From JAJCZZ01 sp964569085 (GTDB taxonomy: Bacteria; Gemmatimonadota; Gemmatimonadetes; Longimicrobiales; Gaopeijiaceae), in contig CAZMTA010000003.1 of assembly GCA_964569085.1 (NCBI GenBank), positions 138,195-202,194 on the forward strand: 64,000 bases of DNA, in the 5' to 3' direction. Below are positions 25,069-35,895 of the stretch, in pieces. Position 1 is the first letter of the stretch; the number at the start of each line of letters is the position of its first letter. The notes beneath the pieces were generated by a model, which saw nothing but the letters and a program-made list of their open reading frames with translations, was not told where the DNA came from and did no database searches. The translations under genes and the position numbers were made by a program.

Positions 25069-25521
25069 ATGACCCGGGACCGCCCCGAGACCCGAGAGCC
25101 CTTCTCGGTCCTCGTCGTGGAGGACGATCAGGACCACGCCGCCCTCATCCAGGCGGCCTTCACCTACCGCGCCTTCCCGTGCCGGGTGCACATCACGGGA
25201 TCGAGCGAGGAGGCCATGGACTACCTCCTCGGGCGGTGGCCCTTCGACGACCGGGAGCGCAACGAGCTTCCCGACGTCATCATCCTGGACATCGGGCTCC
25301 CGGGACGGGACGGCCTCAGCTTCCTGCGCTGGCTCCAGGATCAGGAGGAGCCCTGGGCGGACACCCCGGTGGTCATCTTCACCGCGCTCCCGAGCCGGGT
25401 CGTGGCGGCCGAGGCCACCGCCCTGGGGGCCCGTGAGATCAAGTCGAAGCCGGCGGGCTTCAACGAGCTGGCCGAGACCATCGACCAGATCCTCCTGCGC
25501 TGGCGTCCCAACATCGCCTGA
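25069..25521 (+). CDS. Stand-alone response regulator receiver protein (Rcp1-like)
   Basis: This 150-residue single receiver domain has the acidic pair in VVEDDQDH (about 17-23), the phosphoacceptor in ILDIGLPGRDG (D75), the T/S position in FTALPS, and the lysine in IKSKPAGFNEL. There is no output domain. It is the type fed by a phytochrome-like or hybrid kinase, or acting as a phosphate sink. The ATG at 25069 has GAGGAG upstream and is preferred to the GTG at 25000. No kinase gene is nearby. The downstream protease gene may be separate. Confidence 0.92.
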   Translation: MTRDRPETREPFSVLVVEDDQDHAALIQAAFTYRAFPCRVHITGSSEEAMDYLLGRWPFDDRERNELPDVIILDIGLPGRDGLSFLRWLQDQEEPWADTPVVIFTALPSRVVAAEATALGAREIKSKPAGFNELAETIDQILLRWRPNIA

Positions 25522-25684
25522 GGGGAGGCCGGGACCATCGCCTCCCGGCTTCCACCGCTCCCCGGGCGCGCAGCCGACGCGCCCCCGTCTGGAACCGACG
25601 CCGCATCTCCTCGTACCTTTCCGTGCGACGAGGCCGACCCTTCCGTTCCCGCCCGGCCTCCTTCCCCAAGCGACACGGACCATC

Positions 25685-28147
25685 ATGAACCGATCCGCTA
25701 CCGCGCTGGCGCTGATCCTCGCGTCGGCACTCTCGCTTCAGGCGTGCAGCCAGGCGACGGCCGAGCCCGCTTCCCCCTCGCCCGCCGCCCGGCAGAGCCG
25801 CGGCGGCCCCGGCGGAAGCTCCGACGGGCCCAAGCCGTACTCCGAGGTCGTCACCGAGGACGCCGTCACCCAGGAGGGCCTCTTCGACGTCCACCGGGTG
25901 GACGACGACGTGTTCTTCGAGATCCCGGCGGCCCAGCTCGGGAAGGAGATGCTCCTGATCGGGCGGCCCGAGGCCTCCACCCTCCAGAACCCCGGCGGCT
26001 TCTTCGGCGGGGGCGCGGACATCGTGGTGCGGTGGGAGCGCGAGGGAGACCGGGTGGTCCTGCGTGAGCTCGAGTACGACCTGACCGCGGACACCACCCA
26101 GGCCGTCTGGGGCGTGGTGGAGAACTTCCGGATGGGCCCGGTGCTGGCCACGTTCGACGTGGAGGCGTTCGGCGCCGACAGCGCCGCCGTCATCGACGTC
26201 TCGGACCTCTTCCTCTCCAACATCCCCGAGCTGGAGCCCGTCGAGGGCATCGACCGGGACCGGAGCTGGGTGGAGCGGACCTGGGCCTTCCCCGAGAACG
26301 TGAACGTCCGTGTGACCCAGACGGGCCGGTCGCGCCCCAACGGCGGGGGCGGCGGCTCGCCTTTCGGGGGCCCGCCCCAGCCGTCCTCGCAGACGGTGCG
26401 GGTGATGTTCAGCATGGTCACCCTGCCCGACACGCCCATGATGCCCCGGTGGGAGGACGAGCGGGTCGGGTTCATCTCCAGCGAGTCGTGGGACTTCTCC
26501 CGGCCGAACAACCGGCTGGACGAGGTCTCCTTCATCCACCGCTTCAAGCTGGAGAAGCAGGATCCGGACGCCGAGGTCTCGGACCCGGTGGAGCCCATCG
26601 TCTACTGGATCGACCCGGCCACGCCGGACTGGCTCAAGCCGTGGATCGTGAAGGGCGTCAACGAGTGGCAGCCCGCCTTCGAGGCCGCCGGCTTCAGCAA
26701 CGCCATCTTCGGGCGGGTGGCCCCCGAGGACGAGGACTTCTCCCTCTACGACGCCCGCCACTCGGCCATCTACTGGCGCCCCTCGACCGTGGCCAACGCC
26801 ACCGGCGGCCAGATCGTCGACCCCCGCTCGGGTGAGATCCTGAAGGGGGAGGTCAACATGTACCACAACATCATGCAGCTCCTGAAGAACTGGTACATCG
26901 TCCAGGTGGGACCGCTGGACGAGCGGGCCCAGGACGTGCCCCTCCCCGACTCCCTCATGGGGCGCCTGGTGGAGTACGTGGTGACCCACGAGATCGGCCA
27001 CTCCATCGGCTTCCCCCACAACATGAAGGCGTCGGCCATGTACCCGGTGGACTCGCTCCGCAGCGAGTCCTTCCTGGAGCGCATGAACGGGCACGTGGCC
27101 ACCCTCATGGACTACTCGCGCTTCAACTACGTGGCGCAGCCCGAGGACGACATCCCGCCCCATCTCCTCATCCCGCGGGTGGGGCCGTACGACGTCTTCG
27201 CGGTGAAGTGGGGCTACTCCCCGATCCCCGGAGCCTCGAGCCCCGACGAGGAGCTTCCCACCCTGAACGAGTGGGCGCGCCAGCAGGACGAGTTCCCCTG
27301 GCTCCGCTTCTCCACCCCCGACGCCGAGGGCGACCCGCAGAACCTCACCGAGGCCGTGGGCGACGCCGACGCGGTGCGCTCCACCACCCTCGGGATGCGC
27401 AACCTGGAGCGGGTGACCGACATGCTCCTGGACATCGCCGAGGACGAGGGGCGCAACTACGACGAGCTGGAGGAGCTGTACGGCCAGACCGTGGCCCAGT
27501 GGGGCCGTTACATGGGCCACGTGGCCTCCATCATCGGCGGGGCCTACACCCAGGAGCGCTACGGCACGGGCCCCCGCTTCGACCCCCTGGAGAAGGAGCG
27601 CCAGGAGGAGGCGATGGCGTACCTGGCCGAGACCGCCTTCCGGGTCCCGGACATGTTCCTGGACCGTGAGATCCTGCGACGCATCGAGAACGAGGGCGTG
27701 GTGGCCCGCTTCCGCGACGCCCAGGCCCGGGTGGTGAACGACCTGCTGAGCCAGAACCGGCTCCAGCGCCTGGTGGAGTTCGAGGCGCTGGCCGACGATC
27801 CCGACGACGTCTACACGCTCCCGGACCTCATGGAGGACATGCGCGAGGGCATCTGGAGCGAGCTCGACGACCGGGGCGTCCGGGTGAACGCCTACCGCCG
27901 GAACCTGCAGCGGGCCTTCCTGCAGCGGGCCGACGAGATCCTGCATCCCACGGAGGAGGATCTGGAGCGGCGCTTCAACCCGGCGCAGGAGCCGTGGAGC
28001 ACCGACGTGCGCGGCGCGCTCCGGGCGGAGCTCGAGGACATCGACGAGATGGCGGCGGCGGCGCTGGCACGGGCCGGGGACGCCATGACGCGCGTGCACC
28101 TTCGGGACGTGCGGCGGGAGATCGACCGCATCCTGAGCGTCGACTGA
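25685..28147 (+). CDS. Zinc-dependent metalloprotease with DUF5117/DUF5118 architecture, lipoprotein-type signal
   Basis: This 820-residue protein begins with a signal sequence ending in LQAC (lipobox-like Cys at residue 20), so it is exported and may be lipid-anchored. Residues 50-300 match the DUF5117/DUF5118 beta-rich prodomain-like region (YSEVVTEDAVTQEGLFDVH). The catalytic site HEIGHSIGFPHN has H435, E436, H439 and H445, the extended metzincin form, followed by a possible Met-turn with M467. Gemmatimonadota and Bacteroidota genomes carry several of these; their substrates are unknown. The frame is open upstream to 25433, but the ATG at 25685 gives the signal peptide. Confidence 0.92.
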   Translation: MNRSATALALILASALSLQACSQATAEPASPSPAARQSRGGPGGSSDGPKPYSEVVTEDAVTQEGLFDVHRVDDDVFFEIPAAQLGKEMLLIGRPEASTLQNPGGFFGGGADIVVRWEREGDRVVLRELEYDLTADTTQAVWGVVENFRMGPVLATFDVEAFGADSAAVIDVSDLFLSNIPELEPVEGIDRDRSWVERTWAFPENVNVRVTQTGRSRPNGGGGGSPFGGPPQPSSQTVRVMFSMVTLPDTPMMPRWEDERVGFISSESWDFSRPNNRLDEVSFIHRFKLEKQDPDAEVSDPVEPIVYWIDPATPDWLKPWIVKGVNEWQPAFEAAGFSNAIFGRVAPEDEDFSLYDARHSAIYWRPSTVANATGGQIVDPRSGEILKGEVNMYHNIMQLLKNWYIVQVGPLDERAQDVPLPDSLMGRLVEYVVTHEIGHSIGFPHNMKASAMYPVDSLRSESFLERMNGHVATLMDYSRFNYVAQPEDDIPPHLLIPRVGPYDVFAVKWGYSPIPGASSPDEELPTLNEWARQQDEFPWLRFSTPDAEGDPQNLTEAVGDADAVRSTTLGMRNLERVTDMLLDIAEDEGRNYDELEELYGQTVAQWGRYMGHVASIIGGAYTQERYGTGPRFDPLEKERQEEAMAYLAETAFRVPDMFLDREILRRIENEGVVARFRDAQARVVNDLLSQNRLQRLVEFEALADDPDDVYTLPDLMEDMREGIWSELDDRGVRVNAYRRNLQRAFLQRADEILHPTEEDLERRFNPAQEPWSTDVRGALRAELEDIDEMAAAALARAGDAMTRVHLRDVRREIDRILSVD

Positions 28148-28203
28148 CCCCCTCGGGCCCCCGCGGCCCGGGAAGCACGGGGGCGGTCTCCGGCGGACGC
28201 CGG

Positions 28204-28233
28204 GGGCCGCCCCTTTCCCGTGGGGGGCGGCCC
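28204..28233 (+). terminator. GC hairpin after the metalloprotease gene
   Basis: GGGCCGCCCC (28204-28213) pairs perfectly with GGGGCGGCCC (28224-28233) around a 10-nt loop. It lies 57 nt after the stop and upstream of the next start. It has no T-tract. Confidence 0.5.
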
Positions 28234-28318
28234 GGCCCACACTGTCCGGGCCCCGACGCGCGGGGCCGCGCAGCCCCGACGCCGGGGCGCGACCTCGTTC
28301 CATCCGAGGGAGGAGAGC

Positions 28319-28693
28319 ATGGAGCTGGGCACGTTTTCCGTGAGCCTGAGCGTGAAGGACCTGGCCCGCAGCCGGGCCTTCTACGAGACGCTGGGCTTTC
28401 GCGTGATCGGAGGAAACGAGGAGCACCACTACCAGATCCTCCAGAACGGGGACGCCGTCATCGGGATCTTCCAGGGCCTCTTCGAGGGGAACATCCTCAC
28501 GTTCAACCCCGGCTGGTCCGGCCCCCACGAGGCGGTAGAGGGGGCGTTCGACGACGTCCGCGCCATCGCGGAGCGCCTGGAGGCGGAAGGGGTGGAGCTC
28601 CAGCAGAAGCAACTCGACGACGCGGCGGGTCCCGGCAGCTTCGTGGTCGTGGATCCCGACGGGAATCCGGTCCTGGTGGATCAGCATCGCTGA
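28319..28693 (+). CDS. VOC-family (glyoxalase/bleomycin-resistance fold) protein
   Basis: This 124-residue protein has one beta-alpha-beta-beta-beta module pair: FSVSLSVKDLARSRAFYETLGFRVIGG (6-32) and the closing DPDGNPVLVD. The family includes metal-dependent lyases, dioxygenases and binding proteins. No clear metal triad (His/Glu) is evident here, so a binding or immunity-like role is as likely as catalysis. GGGAGGAG precedes the ATG. It is followed closely by a membrane protein gene in another frame. Confidence 0.88.
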   Translation: MELGTFSVSLSVKDLARSRAFYETLGFRVIGGNEEHHYQILQNGDAVIGIFQGLFEGNILTFNPGWSGPHEAVEGAFDDVRAIAERLEAEGVELQQKQLDDAAGPGSFVVVDPDGNPVLVDQHR

Positions 28694-28835
28694 GCTCCGC
28701 CCCCCGACCGCCGACGGAGGGGCCACGGGGCCGCCCGGGTCCGACGAGACGGCGCGACCCGCGCGGGACTTCCTCCTGGCCTCCCTCCTGGCCGTCCTGG
28801 CCGCCGGCGCCTTCCACGCGCTGATCCACCCCCGG

Positions 28836-30428
28836 GTGGCCGACGCCGACGCCTTCTACCACCTGGGCCACGCCCGCTGGTACCTCGACGGCTCGGTCTG
28901 GGACTCCTCCTTCCCGTGGACCGCCTTCGGGGCCATCGGCGACGTGGGCGCCGACCTCTGGTGGGGCTTCCACGTCCTCCTCCTCCCCTTCGCGGGCTTC
29001 GACGACCCCGCCACGGGCATCCGCCTGGCGGCCGGCGTCCTCACCGTGGCGGCGCTGGTGGGGGTGGCCCGGCTGGCGGTTCGCCACGACTTCCTGGGCG
29101 CCGTCCTCTGGCCGGCCCTCTTCTTCGTGGCGGTCCCCAACGTCCTCTTCCGCTACCTGGCCGTGCGCCCCGAGGTGCTCTCCATCCCCCTGGCGCTCCT
29201 CCTCCTCTCGGCGCTGACGCGGCGGAGGCCGTGGCAGGCGCTGGCGCTGGCCACGGGGATCACCTGGGTGCACCTGAGCATGTTCTGGCTGGGCCCGGGT
29301 CTGGCCGTGGTCTGGGCGGGGTGCGTGCTGGCGGACCGGGCGCTCCTGGGCTCCGGCGAGGGCGGGCCGGCGGGCGAGGGCGGGCGGGCCACGGCCGCCG
29401 GGCGGTGGGCCTCCCTTCCCGCGCTCCTGGGGCTGGTGGGCGCGGGCACCGCGCTGGGCTGGCTCCTGCGGCCGAACGCCCTGGGCGCGGCGGAGCTGGC
29501 GTGGATCCAGATCGCCCAGCTCCTCCTGGAGAAGACGGGGGACACGCCCCTCACCTTCGCCGTGGACCTGGCGCCCCTGCCCGGCGGGGTCCTCCTCTCC
29601 ACCGCGTGGCCCCTCCTCCTGGCGTGGGCGGGCGGGCTCCTCTACGTGGGCGTGACCGCCATGGACGAGCGGGCCGACGTGGAGGCCGTCCCCCACCGGG
29701 AGCGGGTGCTCCTCTGGAGCTCCACGGTCCTGGCGGCGGGCTTCCTCTTCCTGACCGTGGCCGTGGCGCGGCGCTCGCTGGTGCACTGGGCCGCCTTCGC
29801 CACGGTGGGGCTGGCCGTCGTGGTGACGTGGATGACCCCGCCGGACCGCCGGGGGACCGCCCGGCGCGTCCTCCTGGCGTCGCTTCCCCTCCTCTTCGCG
29901 TGGTCCCTGTGGCGCAACGACCTGAACGCCCGGTACGTGGCGCTTCCGCCCGACTACCTGGCCGAGGTGGCGGAGTGGCTGGAGGCCGAGTCGGAGCCCG
30001 GCGAGATCGTGTTCAACACCCACTGGGACACCTTCGGGCCCCTCTTCGCCCGGAACCGGACCAACCGCTACCTGGGCGGGATGGACCCCATCTTCCAGTA
30101 CGCCCGGGACCCGGCGGCGTACTGGGCCTTCCACCACCTCTCCACCGACGTGGCCACCACGGTGACGTGCCCGGCGCCGGACTGCGAGCCCGACCAGGTC
30201 CGCGACACCTGGGCGGCCGTCCGGGAGGACTTCGGGGCCCGCTGGATCCTGGTGGAGCCCCGGCGGAATCCGCGCCTCTCCATGTTCCTCCTGGAGGACC
30301 CGCGCTTCCGCCTGGCGCTGGAGACGCAGCGGGAGGCGGTCTTCGAGGTCCTCCCCCCCGGGCAGACCGCGCCCCGGCCCGACTTCCTCGACGACCCCGA
30401 CGGGGAGCTTGTGCCCGGCGAGCCCTGA
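28836..30428 (+). CDS. Multi-spanning membrane protein, GT-C glycosyltransferase-like; true start probably upstream
   Basis: This protein has at least 530 residues and 8-10 membrane segments, with an extracytoplasmic acidic motif DADAFYH near the start and a soluble C-terminal part (from about residue 365, YVALPPDYLAEVAEWLEAESEPGEIVFNTHWD). The DxD loop just after the first membrane helix, and the C-terminal EPGEIVFN domain, are those of lipid-linked-sugar (GT-C) transferases. The GTG given here would lack that first helix. The same frame upstream encodes it (28767-28835: DFLLASLLAVLAAGAF...), yet no ATG, GTG or TTG is in frame back to the VOC gene. A rarer start codon is probable. The substrate is unknown. 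Confidence 0.8.
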   Translation: MADADAFYHLGHARWYLDGSVWDSSFPWTAFGAIGDVGADLWWGFHVLLLPFAGFDDPATGIRLAAGVLTVAALVGVARLAVRHDFLGAVLWPALFFVAVPNVLFRYLAVRPEVLSIPLALLLLSALTRRRPWQALALATGITWVHLSMFWLGPGLAVVWAGCVLADRALLGSGEGGPAGEGGRATAAGRWASLPALLGLVGAGTALGWLLRPNALGAAELAWIQIAQLLLEKTGDTPLTFAVDLAPLPGGVLLSTAWPLLLAWAGGLLYVGVTAMDERADVEAVPHRERVLLWSSTVLAAGFLFLTVAVARRSLVHWAAFATVGLAVVVTWMTPPDRRGTARRVLLASLPLLFAWSLWRNDLNARYVALPPDYLAEVAEWLEAESEPGEIVFNTHWDTFGPLFARNRTNRYLGGMDPIFQYARDPAAYWAFHHLSTDVATTVTCPAPDCEPDQVRDTWAAVREDFGARWILVEPRRNPRLSMFLLEDPRFRLALETQREAVFEVLPPGQTAPRPDFLDDPDGELVPGEP

Positions 30429-30505
30429 GGCGCATGGTGGGGGACCCCGGCGCCCGGCGTGTCCCGGAGCCACGGCGACCCTCCCCCGCATCCCCGGAGC
30501 ACCCC

Positions 30506-31399
30506 ATGTCCGAGCGCAGGAAGGCCAGCGACTTCCCCCAGGAGGTCCTCAAGCTCTTCGACGGCTACGTCCACGGCCACATCGAGCGCCGGGACTTCCT
30601 GGAAGGGGCCGCGAAGGTCCTGGGCGGCGGGGCCGCGGCGCTGTCGGTGCTGGAGGCGCTGCGCCCCAACTACGCCTGGGCGCAGCAGGTGCCCGAGGAC
30701 GACGCCCGCATCGGGACCGAGTGGGTGGAGTACCCCTCCCCGGACGGGTCCGGGACCATGCGGGGCTACCTGGCCTGGCCCGACGGGTCCACCGGGGCCG
30801 AGGCCGCCGTCCTGGTCATCCACGAGAATCGGGGCCTCAACCCGTACGTCCAGGACGTGGTGCGGCGCTTCGCCGCCGCGGGCTTCACCGCGCTGGGCCC
30901 CGACGCCCTCACGCCGCTGGGCGGCTATCCGGGCAACGACGACGAGGGCCGGGAGATGCAGCGCCGCCTCGACCGCGACGTGATGATGCAGGACTGGCTC
31001 GCCGCATTCCGGTTCCTGCGGGCCCACGACCGCTCGACCGGAAGGGTGGGCGCCGTGGGCTTCTGCTACGGCGGGAGCGTGGTGAACCAGCTCGCGGTCC
31101 GCGTACCGGAGCTGGGGGCCGGAGCGCCCTTCTACGGCTCGGCGCCGGACCTGGCCGACGTGCCCGCCATCCAGGCTCCGCTCATGATCCACCTGGCCGG
31201 GCTCGACGACCGGGTGAACGCCGGCTACCCGGACTACTTCACCGCGCTGGAGGAGCACGGCAAGGAGTTCTCGGTCCACGTCTACGACGGCGTGAACCAC
31301 GGCTTCCACAACGACACCACGCCGCGCTACGACGAGGAGGCCGCGACCCTGGCCCAGGAGCGGACCGTGGCCTTCTTCGACCACCACCTGCGGGGCTGA
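30506..31399 (+). CDS. Dienelactone hydrolase-family protein with Tat-like signal
   Basis: This 297-residue protein starts with a charged region and ERRDFLEGAAKVLGGGAAAL (27-46), a twin-arginine-type signal, so it is likely exported folded. The alpha/beta hydrolase has the Cys nucleophile C187 in GFCYGG, an Asp in GLDDRV and a His in VNHGFHND, the Cys-Asp-His triad of dienelactone hydrolases. These open lactone rings of aromatic catabolism; periplasmic relatives are of unknown substrate. The YPSPDGSGTMRGYLAWP start is typical of the COG0412 group. GGAGC lies just upstream. It converges on the glycosyltransferase gene. Confidence 0.9.
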   Translation: MSERRKASDFPQEVLKLFDGYVHGHIERRDFLEGAAKVLGGGAAALSVLEALRPNYAWAQQVPEDDARIGTEWVEYPSPDGSGTMRGYLAWPDGSTGAEAAVLVIHENRGLNPYVQDVVRRFAAAGFTALGPDALTPLGGYPGNDDEGREMQRRLDRDVMMQDWLAAFRFLRAHDRSTGRVGAVGFCYGGSVVNQLAVRVPELGAGAPFYGSAPDLADVPAIQAPLMIHLAGLDDRVNAGYPDYFTALEEHGKEFSVHVYDGVNHGFHNDTTPRYDEEAATLAQERTVAFFDHHLRG

Positions 31400-31427
31400 C
31401 GGCCCCGGGCCGCCAGGGGCGAGGCGG

Positions 31428-32483
31428 CTAGCGGCGGAGGCGCAGCTCGCCGTCGGGGGCGGGCGGCTCGGAGACGGCCGGCTCGCCCCCCGCCTCCGAG
31501 GCCCACGGCTCCCGGATGTGCCGCTCGAAGTTCTGGCGGTCCAGGCTCACGACGGTGTCGAGGATCACGCCGGTTGTGAAGGCGACCACGCCGGTCAGGA
31601 CGAGCCCCACCGCCAGGACGGCCAGGGGGACCCGGTACACGTACTGGAAGCGCACGTAGTCCAGGATGGGCGGGATCCCCGCCAGGATCCCCAGGAGCGT
31701 CGCGGCCACCCCGATCCCCCCGAAGAAGGCCAGGGGCCGGTAGTCCTTGAACAGCAGGACGATGAGGCGGAGGATCCGCGCGCCGTCGCGGGTGGTGTGG
31801 AGCTTGGAGCGGCTCCCCTCGGGACGCGACCGGTAGTCGATGGGCTTCTCCACGATGCGCAGCCGGCGGTCCAGGCAGTAGACCGTCATCTCCGTCTCGA
31901 TCTCGAACCCGTCGTGGAGGAGGGGTACCGAGCGCGCCACCGCCCGGTTGAAGACCCGCAGCCCGCTCATGACGTCCTGGAGCTGGCTCCCGTAGAGGCG
32001 GTTGATGAGCCAGGTGACGAAGCGGTTCCCCACGCCGTGGAAGGGGCGCCGGTTCTCCCGGGCGTACGCTCCGCCGGCGTGGCGGTCCCCGACGGCCATG
32101 TCCGCGCCCCCCTCCCGGACCGCGCGCAGGAGGGGCGGGAGCTCCTCGGCGGGGTAGGTGCGGTCCGCGTCCACCAGCACGTAGAGGTCCGCCGAGACCT
32201 GGCGGAGCGCCGTGCGCACCGCGATCCCCTTCCCCTGGCGGGGCTCGTGGAGGACGCGCCCCCGGCAGCCCAGCTCCTCCAGGATCGCCCGGGCCACGTC
32301 CCCGGTGCCGTCGGTGGAGGCGTTGTCCACCACCACCAGCTCCGCCTCCGGGAGCGCCGCGTGGTACTCCCGGAGCACGTCCGGAAGGGTGGCGGCCTCG
32401 TCGAAGGCGGGGATGAGGACGGCTGTGGAGGGTCGGGCCACGGGACCTCCCGGGCGGGAACGGGGCACCGGTCCGCCCGACAC
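31428..32483 (-). CDS. Family 2 glycosyltransferase (polyprenyl-phosphate sugar transferase type) with membrane tail
   Basis: This 351-residue enzyme has the GT-A fold at about 19-240: VLIPAFDEAATLPDVL, VVDNASTDGT, the metal motif VLVDADRTYP, and the acceptor region DVMSGLRVFNR with FEIETEM. Two membrane helices (about 250-310) follow, then a short cytoplasmic tail. This is the plan of dolichol/undecaprenyl-phosphate mannosyl or glucosyl transferases, which load sugar onto a lipid carrier. It may supply the GT-C-like protein encoded nearby at 28836-30428; the two are on opposite strands, so that link is inference. Confidence 0.9.
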   Translation of the reverse strand: MSGGPVPRSRPGGPVARPSTAVLIPAFDEAATLPDVLREYHAALPEAELVVVDNASTDGTGDVARAILEELGCRGRVLHEPRQGKGIAVRTALRQVSADLYVLVDADRTYPAEELPPLLRAVREGGADMAVGDRHAGGAYARENRRPFHGVGNRFVTWLINRLYGSQLQDVMSGLRVFNRAVARSVPLLHDGFEIETEMTVYCLDRRLRIVEKPIDYRSRPEGSRSKLHTTRDGARILRLIVLLFKDYRPLAFFGGIGVAATLLGILAGIPPILDYVRFQYVYRVPLAVLAVGLVLTGVVAFTTGVILDTVVSLDRQNFERHIREPWASEAGGEPAVSEPPAPDGELRLRR

Positions 32484-32556
32484 GGCTCCGTCGGGGGACG
32501 CCGGGAAACGGTATCGCGGCCGCGCCCCCGGGGCGAGGGGGGAGCCCTCCGCCGAC

Positions 32557-32586
32557 TTGCCCCCGGCGGCGGCGCGGCCGAAGCTT
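32557..32586 (+). promoter_or_regulatory. Candidate promoter of lutABC
   Basis: TTGCCC (32557-32562), an 18-nt spacer, and AAGCTT (32581-32586) lie 44 nt upstream of lutA. The -10 differs by one base from the TAGCTT form at 13973. Confidence 0.4.
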
Positions 32587-32629
32587 CCGCCCTCCAGGCC
32601 CTCCCTTCCGCCCCGGTCCCACGGCTCCC

Positions 32630-33402
32630 ATGACGGCCCCAGTCGCCCTCTTCCCCACGTGCCTCGGGGACCGCTTCTTCGCCGAGGCGGCCGCCGACAC
32701 GGTCCGGCTCCTCCGGCATCTGGGGGTCGAGGTCACGGTGCCTCCGGGCCAGACCTGCTGCGGGCAGCCCGCCTTCAACGCGGGGCACGCCGACGCGGCC
32801 CGGAGCATGGCGGCCCGGACCGCCGAGGTCCTGGCCGACGTCGAGCACGTCGTGCTCCCCTCCGGCTCCTGCGCCGCCATGCTCCGGGAGCACATGCCCG
32901 AGCTGGTGGGGGGAGCCCGGGCCGGGCTGGCGCGGCGCGTGGCCGACCGGAGCTGGGAGCTGTCCCAGTTCCTCGTCCGCGTGCTGGGCCTCCAGTCGGT
33001 GGGGGACGGGCTCGCCGGGCGCCGGGTGGGCTACCACCACGGCTGCCACGCCCTCCGGGGCCTGGGCGTGGCCGACGAGCCCGTGACGCTCCTGCGCAAC
33101 GCCGGCGCCGAGGTGGTCTCCTGGGAGGCGGACCGGGAGTGCTGCGGCTTCGGGGGGCTCTTCAGCGTGAAGCTCCCCGCGGTCTCGGGCGCCATGGCCG
33201 ATCGGAAGCTGGACACGCTGCCCGCCGTGGACACCCTCACCTCCGCCGACGGCGGCTGTCTCCTCCAGCTCGGAGGCCGGGCACGGCGGAGGGGGGAGGC
33301 GTTCCAGGTGCGGCACCTGGCCTCGGTGCTGTGGGAGGCCACGGGGAAGGGCGGGGCGGACACCGGCGCCGGGTCCGCCCCGGCCGACTCCCGGGAGGCC
33401 CG

Positions 33403-33406
<4 letters not shown>
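32630..33406 (+). CDS. lutA: L-lactate oxidation protein LutA, two CCG domains
   Basis: This 258-residue protein has two cysteine-rich CCG motifs, PGQTCCGQPAFNAG (about 40-53) and DRECCGFGG (about 168-176), as in LutA/YkgE and the heterodisulfide reductase B-type subunits that hold a special iron-sulfur cluster. It is the electron-transfer or catalytic partner in the Lut lactate dehydrogenase complex, feeding electrons from L-lactate to the respiratory chain. It overlaps lutB by GTGA. The extra C-terminal tail (about 245-258) is low complexity. Confidence 0.93.
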
Positions 33407-34793
<1,387 letters not shown>

Positions 34794-34797
<4 letters not shown>

Positions 34798-35393
34798 GCC
34801 GTCATCGGATCCTGCGCCGCGTGCGGGAGGCGCTGGCGGAGCGCGAGGCCGCCGAGCATCCCGGGGCCTTCCAGGGCTGGCGGGAGCCGGTGGACGCGGG
34901 AGGTCCGCCCGATCCCGTCACGGCGTTCGGATGGGCCTTCCGCGGCAACGGGGGCGAGACCGTCTGGGCCGCGGGCCCCGACGACACCCGCGCGATCCTG
35001 GCCCGGCTGGTGGGGGACGCCGACGGAGTTGCCGTGGGCGCCGGGGTGCCGGCGGGCCTCGTCCCGGACCTCCCCCGCGTGGATCCCGCGGACGCGCCCG
35101 TGGGCGTGTCCATGGCCCGGGGGGCCGTCGCGGAGACCGGGTCCCTGCTCATGGACGCCCGGGACGGCCGGCGCCCCCAGCTCCTCCCCCCGACCCACGT
35201 GGTGCTGGTCCGGGCCGACACGGTGCGGGGCACCCTCCTGGAGGCCCTGGGGTCGGCGCGGGAGGACCTCCCCTCCGCCCTCGCCCTCCACTCGGGCCCC
35301 AGCAAGTCCGCGGACATCGGCCAGATCCTCGTGGTCGGGGTCCACGGGCCCGGGCGGGTCGTGGCGCTGATCGTGGGGGACGGGGCGGCCTGA
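34794..35393 (+). CDS. lutC: L-lactate oxidation protein LutC
   Basis: This 199-residue LUD-domain protein keeps SMARGAVAETGSLLMDA (about 103-119), THVVLVRADTV, and the C-terminal GPSKSADIGQILVVGVHGP (about 165-183), the hallmark end of LutC/YkgG. It is a short soluble subunit of the lactate oxidation complex. It overlaps lutB by ATGA and is followed by a strong bidirectional hairpin, so lutABC forms a closed operon. A permease (lutP) is not adjacent. Confidence 0.94.
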
Positions 35394-35406
35394 GCCCCCA
35401 CGACGA

Positions 35407-35442
35407 CGGCCCCGGAGCGCCGGTTGGGGCGCCCCGGGGCCG
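35407..35442. terminator. Bidirectional hairpin between lutC and the ferritin-like gene
   Basis: CGGCCCCGG (35407-35415) pairs with CCGGGGCCG (35434-35442) around a GC-rich loop that itself can pair. It lies between two convergent genes and can end both transcripts. It has no T-tract. Confidence 0.6.
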
Positions 35443-35469
35443 AAGCCTCCGCCGGAAGGGAACGGAGCG

Positions 35470-35895
35470 CTACTCGGGCCAGTCCTGGAGCATCTGCTCC
35501 GTCTCCTCGGCGTGGCCGGTCTCGTCGGCGATCATGTCCTCGAGCTGCACGGCCAGCCCCTTGTCGCCGAACTCGGCGGCTTCCTCGGCCCGGCGGGAGT
35601 AGGCCTCCACCGCCTTCCGCTCCTCGGCCAGGACGGCCTGGAGCATCTCCCGGTTGGAGTGGGCCTCCGGAACCGGACGGGCCTCGGTGGTGGGCTCGCC
35701 GCCCAGGGCCACGATCTTGTTGGCCAGGAACACCGCGTGCTCCTGCTCGTCCGTGACCTCTTCGAGGAAAAACCGGACGAGCTGGGGGCGGTACGGCCCG
35801 GTGGCCTTCGCCGCGTACGTGATGTACTGGGTGATGGCGCAGAGCTCGCCGGCCAGATCGTCGTTCAGGTTCGCGATGAGCGTCTCTTTGTCCAT
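35470..35895 (-). CDS. Ferritin-like di-iron protein
   Basis: This 141-residue four-helix protein has di-iron ligands spaced as in bacterioferritin-like proteins: E17 in AGELCAITQY, E50 and H53 in TDEQEHAV, Glu in LAEERKAVEAY, and ADETGHAEETEQ (about 124-135). It lacks the haem Met and the 24-mer surface signature, so it may be a small oxidase or iron buffer rather than a true storage shell. It converges on lutABC and is divergent from the Spy-like gene. Confidence 0.88.
   Translation of the reverse strand: MDKETLIANLNDDLAGELCAITQYITYAAKATGPYRPQLVRFFLEEVTDEQEHAVFLANKIVALGGEPTTEARPVPEAHSNREMLQAVLAEERKAVEAYSRRAEEAAEFGDKGLAVQLEDMIADETGHAEETEQMLQDWPE

Noticed and set aside
25460..28726. A 1088-residue minus-strand open frame opposite the metalloprotease gene
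   Set aside because: It covers the DUF5117 protease and its flanks with no recognisable domain; the plus-strand gene has the HEIGH motif and signal peptide.
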